A DNA stretch of 38,920 nucleotides from positions 1-38,920 of the forward strand of contig JANBPK010000987.1 in assembly GCA_027579435.1 (NCBI GenBank), given 5' to 3'. Below, piece by piece: positions 10,684 to 20,700 of the stretch. The stretch is from Candolleomyces eurysporus (Eukaryota; Basidiomycota; Agaricomycetes; Agaricales; Psathyrellaceae). Each line of letters starts with the position of its first letter. Position 1 is the first letter of the stretch. The position numbers and the translations under genes are program-made. A model generated the notes under the pieces. That model made no database searches, was not told where the DNA came from, and saw only the letters and a program-made list of their open reading frames with translations.

Positions 10684-10923
10684 CTAATTCCCTCCACCCT
10701 TGACCATCCCTAGGAGCCTTTTGAATCCTTCACCCAGTCCCTGGCTCCGTTCGCAGGTCTTGAACTTTACGCCAATCCACAACACCGGTCGCAGTCGAAG
10801 TAACTTCGGCTACGGTGCTTCCACCCTGAGGAGCCATGATGACTCTGGGACGTCCACAGCTCGATCAGCTATTGTTGACCCACTGGAGGCCTCAATCGAG
10901 ATTCGTCGCTGATCGCCTTTCAT
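10684..10923 (-). pseudogene. Possible small ORF interrupted by one stop
   Basis: On the minus strand an 80-codon frame runs from ATG at 10923 to TAG at 10684, with a single TAG at 10812-10810. The first half reads ISIEASSGSTIADRAVDVP and the second LWIGVKFKTCERSQGLGEG, ending KRLLGMVKGGGN. The composition looks protein-like but I recognise no family. It may be chance, a decayed gene, or two small exons. It lies convergent to ZIM17, 233 nt past its stop. Confidence 0.2.
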
Positions 10924-11236
10924 TTGAACAGTCCGTTGTCACCAGGTGAGCTGTGTTTTCCACTTTGAGACAAGCTGCAGGGTTGACGCTCATTGTCTTG
11001 CAGGCCTAGGATAAGCTTTGTGTTGGGGAAGAGATTAAAAAGATGGTCCTCATCCGGGGAGATTGTTAAATTCCGGTTCATTATAAGCCCTTCACCCTGC
11101 TTAAAACATGCCTCAGCCTCATTCCATTTGTGCGTGCTGCCTTGAAGCCCGGTCAACGACTCTGGCGTCTTGTCCATATTTTCCTTCCAGATTAACTGCG
11201 CGCCCAGCTGAAATTAAGTCCTGATGGTCCCAAGGC
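10924..11236. other. Intergenic, nothing recognised
   Basis: No motif or sensible exon structure. An 85-codon minus-strand frame at 10920-11177 has no family resemblance. The stretch ends at a CT-rich block that begins about 11237. Confidence 0.3.
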
Positions 11237-11273
11237 TTTTATCATTTTCCTTCTCCTTCTCTCTTTCTCTTTA
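11237..11273 (+). promoter_or_regulatory. Pyrimidine tract of core-promoter type
   Basis: About 37 bp composed mostly of CTT and TCTC words, followed by a CA-rich leader-like stretch (ACACACACG near 11321) and an ATG cluster at 11398-11405. In filamentous fungi such tracts commonly precede transcription starts. It supports a plus-strand transcription unit here, although its product is uncertain. Confidence 0.35.
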
Positions 11274-11402
11274 TCGACACGTTTACAGCTCCCTATCTCC
11301 CTCTCAGGGCTCTCCTTCAAACACACACGTTCGCACAAAGGGGCTTGCTCACTCGCTCGCCATCGATAGCGTCACTTTTTCGACTCAGGAGACGATCATG
11401 AC

Positions 11403-11808
11403 ATGATTCTCAAGGTAATATGGGACCCCAAACAGGCAACTAGGTTTCCTACCCATGGGTCCGAGTCCACCTCTGCCTCGTGCTGCGTCTCGGCTTCTCA
11501 TCAGCCAAACTCGTTCAATTCAGTTGATCGAATTGGGAGCGAAGAGACGACGGGTATTGGGTACTGGGAGCGTTCTTGGCCGTGGCACCTGCAGCATCGA
11601 TAAACAAAGACCTTGGCCTGTACCCCGGAGAAGGATGCAGCGAAAAACGCTGGCTCGATCTCGCTCGCAAGGTATATATAACCGCTCTCCTCCCACCCGG
11701 TCTGCCTGCATGCAAGTTTCCAAACGCAGAACGCCAGAAGATGTTGAAAATTTCTACGACTCGCTCGGAGTCGGTACATACCGCCGGCGCCGGTACGAAC
11801 GCACCTAA
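11403..11808 (+). CDS. Possible small basic protein, unrecognised
   Basis: One gene model that fits: exon 11403-11414 (ATG ATT CTC AAG), a 109-nt GT...AG intron to 11523, then 11524-11808, giving 98 residues. The product is very basic, with LIELGAKRRRVLG near its start and a C-terminus TYRRRRYERT preceded by RTPEDVENFYDSLGVG. A pyrimidine tract lies 130 bp upstream, a short uORF (ATG ACA TGA) immediately upstream, and AATAAATAAA at 12099-12108 downstream. No family was recognised. Competing frames of similar length exist (11403-11603 unspliced, 11576-11860), so this could equally be a noncoding transcript. A TATATATAA at 11673-11681 lies inside the frame and would argue for a different, later start. 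Confidence 0.2.
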
Positions 11809-12098
11809 GGACCCCCCTTTCTGTCACGGTCAGTCAGTCATTGTCAATTTTTCGATGTAATGCAATGAATGAATGGCATGATGAGATGCGTGCACGCATA
11901 CACCCTCTTCGAGGTTCCCCAGCCCGCACTGTCAGCGCACACAGCTCGACCGGAACGGATACTTGGGGCACAAGGAGAGATAACCGTACCGCACCCATCA
12001 AGCCTCGAGGCGTCCCTGGTAATTCCAAAAGTGACAGCCAAAATTCGAGAGAGCCGAGCGGGTAGATGTAGATATAAAAAGAGACAAATGCTGTTATT

Positions 12099-12108
12099 AA
12101 TAAATAAA
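12099..12108 (+). terminator. Candidate polyadenylation signal
   Basis: AATAAATAAA, with T-rich sequence about 5-30 nt downstream (CTTTTACTATTAC). It suits the 3' end of a plus-strand transcript starting near 11.25 kb. Confidence 0.3.
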
Positions 12109-12130
12109 TCCTTTTACTATTACATCCTAT

Positions 12131-13160
12131 GTATCGTACTTTTCTGAGTTACCCGTTCGAAAGAGAGATGAAGGAGACTAAAAAGAAGGAAACAAAAGTC
12201 GGTGATCATGAATGAATGAATGAAGGGAGTCACAACACCCTTGACAAAGCACCTAAGCGAAACCCATTAACGTAAGTAACCAGAAAAGCCGAGGACACAG
12301 GAGGGAGGAAAAGAGGGACCAAAGGAAAAAAGACGGAGAGATAGATAAGGGAGAAGGCCTTCGAATAGAATGGGCCAAGCAAGGAGGCTGAGATGATGCT
12401 GACAAAATAGCGCACCACTCGTCCCGTGCTCGCACTCATAACAGCATTTGACAGGCAACGTGTAGATGTCAATGGCATGAGGAATGGAATGGATAGATAG
12501 AGAGTGAGAGGAATGGAAATGCAATGCTAGATATGTATGTAGTCTACAGAGAAAGAGAACCGATATGCTGATAGAGAATACGAAGCATGTAAGACGAACG
12601 CGAGGAATATGTACGTAGTTAGATACGTAAGGAGCATCATTGGAAAACACAGTGGAGCAACGAGGAGTTGGCATCAAAAGACGAGGAGGGATATATGAAA
12701 GGAGGGAGGTAATATGAGCGGATGGATGGATAAATGGATGGTTGTACAGAAAGACGAAAGGTATTCCAATAGTTAGCAAAAAAGCGACATAGAGGGAGCA
12801 TAAAGTGCGCAGTAAAAATAGAGAAGAATAAAAGAAAAACAAATATAGCATCGACTGCGAGCTGCGATGCGATAAGAATTAGCAGCGACAGCAACGACAC
12901 AATCATAGACCGACGACCCATGGAGAGTCCGGACCCTCCTCGCACCGGGTAGCAACGCACACCTCCCCGCTCCCCGATGCTCACCNAAAAAAACACGAGC
13001 ATAAAAAGAGCCACCCGAGTGCTCCCGAGGGGCACCAGGAATACATATAGCCGACCCAAAACTAGAGAAAACGAGAAATGTCCTCTTCAAAAATAGGGTC
13101 CCGAACGTCCCTCAGACCGTCTAGCTTTGAAACACTGGTCGGTCGCGATGTCCGACACAT
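12131..13160 (-). other. Pyrimidine-rich 3' flank of the disordered-protein gene, with simple repeats
   Basis: Read on the minus strand, about 1 kb past the stop is T/C-rich with stretches of TCTCTATCTATCC type, (CATT)n near 12208-12224 and (ATCC)n near 12720-12742. Long frames here (for example 12267-12851) are hydrophobic only because of the base composition and have no coding character. It is probably a long 3' UTR or a low-complexity spacer. A single N at 12986 precedes a run of A. Confidence 0.4.
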
Positions 13161-14749
13161 CTAAGCTCTAGGAACCAAAATGGGACTCGAACGCGGATTG
13201 TGCTGCGGCCTGGCGCTCTGCGAACCGCAGAACGAACCACGGCGCTGGGTAGGAGAGCTCGGCAGCTGGGTCCTGGGAGGAGAAGATGGTTGCGGGGCCG
13301 TCGGTGGTGCAGCCCGCTTGAAGCGGATGGGTGCGTGCAAGCCGGAGAACGGTGAATCGTCCGTCGGTGGTAATGGAACCCGTTGGGAAAGGGTAGGAGA
13401 TGGGGAAGTCGAAGGCGGAGGTGTAGGGAGACCATTCGAGGTGATCGAAGACGGGGAGGATGGGGATTTCGACGGGCTCAATACAGGGGATCTGGGCTGA
13501 GGCGTTGAAGTCTTTTCGTCGTCTTCATCGTCGGAACCGTCCAAGTCCATCTCTATCCCATTAATAACCATCACATTCCGCTTCTTCTGAGGCTTCGGCG
13601 CAGGCGCCGGGGCGTCGTCAGGACCATCGAGGTCGATCTCGATCCCGTTAACGACGATTACGTTCCTCTGCTTCTTGGGCTTCGGTGGGGCAGGGGTTGG
13701 AACGGTGTAGGCGGGTCTGAAGGCGGGATTGCTTCGTCCGAACCATGTAGGTTGATTGGTTTCGAACGGAAAGGGCGGCTTGGGTATTGACCCGACAGTT
13801 TGGGAGGGTTCCACTTTCATCGACTGCATCGCGGAGTTGAGGGACCGGGGGAAGGACTCGCTATCTTCGTCTTGACAGTAGCCAGTGAACCGCTTCTTTG
13901 GGGGAGGCAATTGGAAGAAAGGGGGTTCAGAGGCGGAACAGGACGATGCCTGGGACATCGGACTGCTTTCTAGGGAAGTGTTGGTCAAGGATGGAGTGGG
14001 AGGATCGGAGCGAGCAGGAGAAGGGGTTCTTGATCTAGAGGTAGTGGATCCCGGGGAGGCGGCCCCAGTTGGTGAATCTAGGAGAGGCAAAAATGCGAAC
14101 CGGGGTTTGGGTTTAGGTGCTTGCTGTGCCTGTGGGAGGTGGGACAAGTGGGGTGGGTGGACAGGGGTTGGGGCACCGCGAATCTGAGGGAAAGTCGGAA
14201 CCAGGGACGACTGGCGGCTGTTTGGTGAGAAGGCCATCCATGGGGAAGTAGGCGTTGGTGACGTCTGTACCGGGGTGGTTGGAGATTGTTGGGATGCCGG
14301 CGAGTCCGACTCTGGCAGCAGAGGGACGAGGGCAATGGGGACCCCCGACAAATAGCGTCTCCCTGCACGGCCAGCGAGAGGATCTGGGGGCTGGTCCGCG
14401 ATAGGCAGGGACCTCTGAATCTCCTTCAATTCCAGCAAATCTCTACACATCATTCGGATCAGCTTCCCATCCAACTCGCAAACGAAAGGGAAAGAGAAGG
14501 TAGAAAGCACGCGGGGCTCGTAGACGTGGCCGGTGTCGCTGCCTCCATGGTCAGACGACAGAAACTCACTGGTACGACAGCTTCCTCGACGGCTCTGTGG
14601 GTGTTCTGTCCCACTCGTCGGCCGTGAAGACGGTTTCTAGGCATGCCTGGAAAGCCACGCATTTTCGAGCCGACAAGGGTGGGTTTGGGTGTTCGCCGGT
14701 NGGGGGTCACCGAGCGGGTGCAGGGGAGAGACTTCAAGCAGCCCTTCAT
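13161..14749 (-). CDS. Disordered protein with conserved N-terminal block and two NGIEIDLDG modules
   Basis: Two exons, 14749-14570 and 14442-13161, join across a 127-nt intron. The 5' exon keeps frame only if the N at 14701 is dropped; the total is then 486 residues. The N-terminus holds MKGCLKSLPCTRSVTP, then ARKCVAFQACLETVFTADEW, DRTPTEPSRKLSYQ, and across the splice DLLELKEIQRSLPIAD. This block is the kind seen conserved in agaric orthologues. The remaining ~400 residues are Pro/Ser-rich and contain two copies of a module: RNVIVVNGIEIDLDG and RNVMVINGIEMDLDG, each followed by acidic residues. KCVAF fits the PP1-docking consensus [RK]-x-[VI]-x-[FW]. No catalytic domain is visible; a scaffold or phosphatase-regulator role is only an inference. 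Confidence 0.8.
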
Positions 14750-17010
14750 TGTGGCGAGTCTAGTGGTGGAACCCCGATAAAAGACGAGTGCGCCAGATTG
14801 CTGGGCAGCGTGGAGAGCAGGAGAGGGGGAACGAGAGTGGAACTGGAGATGTCAGAGAGCTGGCTCTGCAGTTATGGGGGCCTTAAAATGTATCTGGGAA
14901 AAAGCAGCATGGGTCACTTGAGCAACAAATAAGACAACAACGAGTCAATTGGCGTACACAACTACAACTTCCTCCAATGGCACCCCGATCACCTCCGTTA
15001 TTCCGTCTCCGTCCGGCGGGCTGTGTGATAGCGCCCATCCCTCGAAATCTTCACNCTTGGAGCTCCCAATCATCGCTTATATTAAAGCCAAATTGTGCAC
15101 CGATTGTACGCGAAATTCGATTAGGCTGGAGCTTCATAACTAGCTCAAAGCTTCTAGAGCCTGCTCCCAGTTTAATGTCTCCCTCCGCTCTGGAATATCA
15201 CGTGGGATGACCACATAACCCCCTTAACACACGGCCTCTTGGCGCAGTCCAGAAAGGGAACCAAGCAAACGTTTTCTAAGCGTTTTCTCGGTCCCTGACG
15301 TCCTGGAAACGTCCACTGAGCCCCATGTATCTGGCGGGCCCTGGCCCACTATCCACGCCTTTACGTGCAAGGCCTCGGGCAAGCTCCTTCCTTGCAAGGG
15401 ACGACATGCCCGAGCCGGCTGCTGATGGCCTCTGCGCACGGCCGGTCGGCCTTTCGCCCGAAGCGACGAACGAATCGGAGCTTGGCTAACGACAATACTT
15501 TCACATCAATGTGCTGGACAGATGGCGAATAAAGCGCAGAGAAAAGAAGGCGCTCAAATATAGCAAGAGTTTGTTTTAGCCATTCGCGTACTGCTTCGGG
15601 GCACTGTCCCACCGTAGTTCTACCGCACCACAGCGTTCTGGAGCGCAGGCTATGACGACTGAATGCAAGAATTGTTTCATGAATGTCGAAAGAAGTCTCC
15701 CACGCCGAAATGATGCTGCCTCTTCGACTGACCTCGTTGCAAAAGGGTTATAAATAATGAAACGATCGGTACTACGGCTCTCGGGGTCACAGAAGTATGT
15801 CCGGACCAACAGCAAGTTCCTTGTGCACATTCGGTGGGTTAACAACCGCTTATTCTAAACTGTCGATCACTTACGGCCAGGGTCGAAAATATCGAGGACC
15901 ATGGTTGACCTCGGAGCTCTGTCTTTCATAGACTCAACCCTGGGGCTCGTTCATCTGTCCAGGCTTCACAGCATTCGCACCAAGGCCGAGAAAGACCTGT
16001 GGGCGCCTAAGGGCGTCTATGTACTCGACATCAAAGCAACGCCGAACGAAGCGTCGGCACCGGCGGCACGTCAAGCACCCCGCCCGCCGTTGGCGGTGGG
16101 TATGCTCCGAGTCCGTTCCCCCGTCAACTGTCAACCGAGCACATCAGTCANAGAGCGTCAAACGCGATTGGTNCGGTCTCCTACCCGCTACTGANCATGC
16201 GAATTCGAGCACCTGTGACCCCAAAAGTAATTCAGCGGTTGGTTCCCCGCTTCCTGCCCTCCCGTCTAGCCAAATTGCTGGTCGGGAGCCTGACATTTTT
16301 ACCTCACTATCGANCATGAACCCGGGGAATCAACGGGTGGAATTGTGGGGTGTGGGGTAGGGCACACGACATTTATGATTAATAGCGCNAGCATGACGAA
16401 GAAGAAGCGGACCCTTGTCGTACCGACATTTGTGAGTGACACGTCTATGATTATATCCTTCACTAGTTCTCCCAGACTACGTCAATAATTATCCTCCACT
16501 AGCTTTTCTCCCTCCCATCTTCTGAGGCGAACAATCGAGTGAGGGATAATAGCTGTGATCATGAGCCTGGCTTCATTTCGCTACCAGATCTCCGTAAGCA
16601 TCCTAGTACATCTCATANTTCGACAGCATTCTTGTTTCTACTACTTACTGAGCACCGACTCTTATCAGAGCTTGTGTTCCATATCGAAACTACGNNCGCT
16701 GGCGAGCTTGTGGAGTATCTATCCATCNATCNNTCNNNNNGCTACCGCCCCTTCCCGNNGTGGGGTGGACTCGTTAACATGTNANTTCGGACGCGCCCTG
16801 ACTCGCATTCACTTCGTGCCCCCGAATACTCGTGTCTCGAGCTTGACTGTGATCTGGACACATCACCCCAGAATGATCATTTCTCGAAGCTATGTACAAT
16901 TATACCCTGGCACACGAGGGGAACATGGGAACTCTAACAACACGTTTTCGCTTTTCTCANTCCGATGTGGCTTTGTCTTCCGCCGACTTCTAGACCTGAT
17001 CATTACTGCA
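14750..17010. other. Gene-poor region, first part
   Basis: The first few hundred bases should contain the promoter of the minus-strand gene ending its 5' side at 14749. Beyond that, frames on both strands (up to 113 codons, e.g. 15901-16194 plus and 15576-15845 minus) show no family motif and no splice pattern that extends them. Ambiguous bases are frequent, with a cluster at about 16,695-16,785. The segment 16,600-17,010 shows faint similarity to the duplicated unit that follows. Confidence 0.4.
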
Positions 17011-17728
17011 TGTTCACTATCGCTGGCGCTCTCGGAAACATCATGGACGCACTGGGCTCNTTTTTCTCAGACCCAGAGAAAGAGAAGCAGACATGGCTGG
17101 TTCTACTTCCTTTCTCTTGAGTCTAAACGTAAATACGTACTTGGAGTTTCTTTCTCTCAGCACCGCGTGCCTTGGCGATTGTCGAAAAGAAGGCGCAATG
17201 CCGCATATGTCTGGCTGGTTGNCTGGCTGCGCTTGGCTGTTTGCTCACACTGGGCAACCTTTTCGTNTTCTCAAAGTCAAACTTTCTTTGTGTCTTGGAT
17301 CTNGAANTCTNTTTCCTCTTTNNNNCGCGTTCCTCAGGGGTACCTTGGTGGNGACTGACAATGAAAATCATGTTCAGTTNATTAATATTGGCTTTGGTGG
17401 AAACGTTTTGGACGCATTCCGAGTCGGCTCACTTCGAAGTNGAGAAGCACATACAGCTGGTTCCACTTTATTTTTTTCTTGAAGTGTAAGCACTTGCTAG
17501 AAGTTCTTTCTCTCAGCAAAAGGTTACACGAGGCGCCTTGGCGAATGTTGAACAGAAGACTATACGTCACAAACGCCTGGATGCTGGCCACACGTACCTG
17601 GCTCTTTGTTCACACTGGNTTGGACAGCTTTTCGTTCTCTCGAATCCAAACTTTCTTAACCTCTTGGATCCGGAATCCTCTTTCCCCCTATGTGTCGCGT
17701 TCCTCAGGTGCTCTTCAGTGTTGAATGA
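17011..17728 (+). repeat. Diverged tandem duplication of a ~360-370 bp unit
   Basis: Unit A begins TGTTCACTATCG at 17011 and unit B TGTTCAGTT at 17371. Matching landmarks follow in order: 'GGAAACATCATGGACGCA' against 'GGAAACGTTTTGGACGCA', 'CTGGTTCTACTT' against 'CTGGTTCCACTT', 'TTCTTTCTCTCAGCA' in both, 'GCTCACACTGG' against 'GTTCACACTGG', TCTTGGATC in both, and 'CGCGTTCCTCAGG' ending near 17337 and 17707. Spacing stays at 360-370 bp throughout. Neither unit keeps an open frame. It could be a duplicated noncoding element or fragments of a decayed transposon. Ns in unit A (17303-17325) fall where unit B reads CGGAATCCTCTTTCCCCCTA. Confidence 0.65.
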
Positions 17729-20700
17729 CTATCACGAAGCAGTTTCATGCGCGTATGGATCTCATAGATGGAATGAGCTTCTTGCTGATCGCATTATTCC
17801 TTCGCCGATCGTTGGAATCCTGTAGAGGGTACCATCTCTCGCGGTTTAGAGTTCGACATTGGACTCAGGTCCCTGGGCGCTCGTCTCTTTGTCTCCGCAG
17901 TCCTCGATCGCGCTGTTAGCGTTCAGTGGACTGTGAGGGGCGTTAAGACAATCATAGACAGCCAGTCTCTCGAATGGTACCTCAGNCTCTCAGGGACTGC
18001 CTCCTTCAATCACCTGGTCTTCCCGAACGGTATACAAACCTTGTCACCAACGGGAAGACAGAAGGACAGAAGGGACATTAGGTGTGTTCACGTTGCCTGA
18101 ATCGTCCGGACGTCATATGTCTGACTGACAAAAAGATTTCGAAGTCCCCAGTAATCTGGCGAACGCACCCGNACAAGTTTGTTCATGGGTCGCCTGACCT
18201 GCTGGTGACTTACTACTGATGACTTTGATTGTGAGGGAATTCATCGTGACTNGCCTTGGCNTTCTCGTTTCGATGACTGCGTGAGGGCGTGTACCTAATA
18301 GTAATCGATATAGAGTCGTTTGCGAAGTGAAAATTTTCTTCCTGTGTGAGTGAATGGTGATTCTTGGGTGATTGCTGATTTGCATTTCATTTCGCTAAAT
18401 CTNTCGTTAGCAAGCTCTCGACCCTCAGGTGATTCTTGCAAAACCTACACCAAGACCTACGTATGGTGTGNCTCTCGAGGTCACAGCCCTGCGAATCATC
18501 NTGGTCCTCCTTGGTTTTGGAAGTCGAGGTCTGCACCCCATCTCGTTCTCCTGGAGAATCGGCCACGGCNCACCTATCACAGGCCCGATGCTGTACATTC
18601 ACGCTTCGCCATTCACACCAGATGTCAACAAGGGCGTCAAGATAAACTACTCCACTCACACGACCAAGGGGTGCTGGAATTCCATCGTTGAATCCTACCA
18701 GGAACTGCGCTCTTCTCAGGTCGTCCCAGCAATTCGAATCCCTGGGCCGTTTAGGCGCAGACACATGACCGCTGACATTTCTGGGCTTTTCATACGGCTG
18801 GCATGTTTTCGTAAAGAGAAGAAGACTTCCCCACTCTCCCTTCATNGAAGACAGAAAGAAGATGCCTTTCTATTATATCATATCACCCTGGCGTTTCTTC
18901 CCAGGCTGTCTGTCTGTCCCTTGTCTACCTGTCATCGGCTCATGAAGTCAGCGTAGTCGGGAGTGAGGGCTAAGCGCTTTTCTAGCATTCTTTCTNTTTT
19001 TTTCGTCAACGTACTTCGAGCGGTTGGATCGATAAGCCTAGCGTCGCTTCTTGAGGGGCTTTTCATGTGAAGAGTCGTGACGAGTGGCTGACCTGANCTN
19101 GCCTGTCCAATAATCTGGTCCATTGAAATCGGAACCCTGCTTTCTGGGGCTCACTGCGACAAGCATCAGTGACCTGTATCACTTGGGGGTGAGTTTTAGA
19201 GTTTGACGTCAATCGAGTGGTGAGCGTTGCTTGCAGGGTAGGCGAGACACATATAATTAAGTTTCAAATACCCATCATCAGACAAGTACGTATCTATCAT
19301 GAGTAGGAAGTATCAAAGGAGTTTCTGAATGCAGGTAAGTAAATAAAGAGCAGTGCGCATTTATGAGGGCTCTCACCGGATATCAAACGAACAACCGTCA
19401 TCCTGGCATGCCAACTTTCCCCACATCACATCTGTCGCCTCGCGTTTCTACAAAATGCGGAACGTCTAATTGACAGCGCCTTCCATTACGGAAGCTAGAG
19501 CCGGAGAGGGCAGGCACGCCCAACTGGCCGTGACGACTGCAAGTTCTGCTGACATACCCAGGGAATTGGATTGCGCGTGTTGGTCTCAGTCTGTTCTTGC
19601 CCTGGTGAGCGCAAGAAGCGAGACGGCTTCACGGTGAAGAGAGGCCGGTAAGAGAATTTCAAAGTTTATTTTGGTAAAGGACCGGGATATAGGCAGTTCA
19701 AGTTGACATCGTCATTCCCCTTTAGAAAAACCTTCCGTTGATAATATTGAGCCAGGGATGGAGAGTCCATGGGACTGGATCGTCTGCAGAGATATAAATC
19801 AACGAAGGCGCAAAAGATATCGCCCGCGGACTTAGATAGTGGTGCTCAGAGCCCGAAGGTCTACGCCATCTGGTCCCCGGGGTTTGTCAGTTTAGGTTGT
19901 AATATTCAACAAGGCGAAATCAAACATCCATATCTTCTTTTCTCGCGGTAAAGTCGTGTCCTTATGTTCCTGGTACTGAGTTTTGCCAATTGAAATGGCC
20001 ACGAGTTCGAGTTGTGGCCAAAACGAGAAGGATGGCTTGCTATCTTCTCTGCGACCGTGATGCCCACTAGTGATACAGACCGGTGAATAAAGAATACAGT
20101 TTACTTACGAGAGTTGCACTGGTCACCCCTAGATCAACACATGCAGAGGCGCAACCTCCGCAGTGCAGGGCCCTTTGGATTCCAAGTAGGATGGTAGGAA
20201 TCCGACAAGTTCGCCAGGTATAAGATTAGCCCAAGATCGTATCCAAAGTGAACGAGGACGAAACCTTCACTACGATCTCTGCGTAAACCTAGTTCAGCCT
20301 GGGAGTCCATTCGATTTCAGCTATGAAGAACGTACTGGTACGTTGCACCTGTCGCTAGTCAGGTCACAGGCTCATCTCGACCGCGAGCAATGATCTCAAA
20401 CTACCAACTCAGGGCATCCGCTAGAACCGCAAACCAGCACCACGGTATTTTCCCATCGTTCCTTAGAGGAGCCAGACTGTCGAATGGCCCCTCATTAGAG
20501 CGTTGACAGGTCCACCACGAGTATATTATCCTTTGTCCGCAGCTTGCGGCGTGTCCATTGAAGAGCATGAGAAATGCTCGGAATGATAATGCAGCCGTGC
20601 AGCTAGATGCCATCCAACCGCACATAAGGGGTATGCTTTTGGGATGGTCGGAAGCCACAGGGGACCTTCTTGTCGCCCATTCAGGGGAATCTTCCACCCA

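Noticed and set aside
12267..12851. 194-codon hydrophobic minus-strand frame
   Set aside because: Hydrophobicity comes from T/C-rich low-complexity DNA; overlapping frames are equally open.
16555..17358. 267-codon plus-strand frame rich in unknown residues
   Set aside because: Open partly because Ns hide stops, and it crosses from non-duplicated sequence into the tandem repeat without any motif.
20401..20697. 98-codon minus-strand frame with several Trp and Cys
   Set aside because: No recognisable family, no neighbouring exon, typical chance length for this much DNA.
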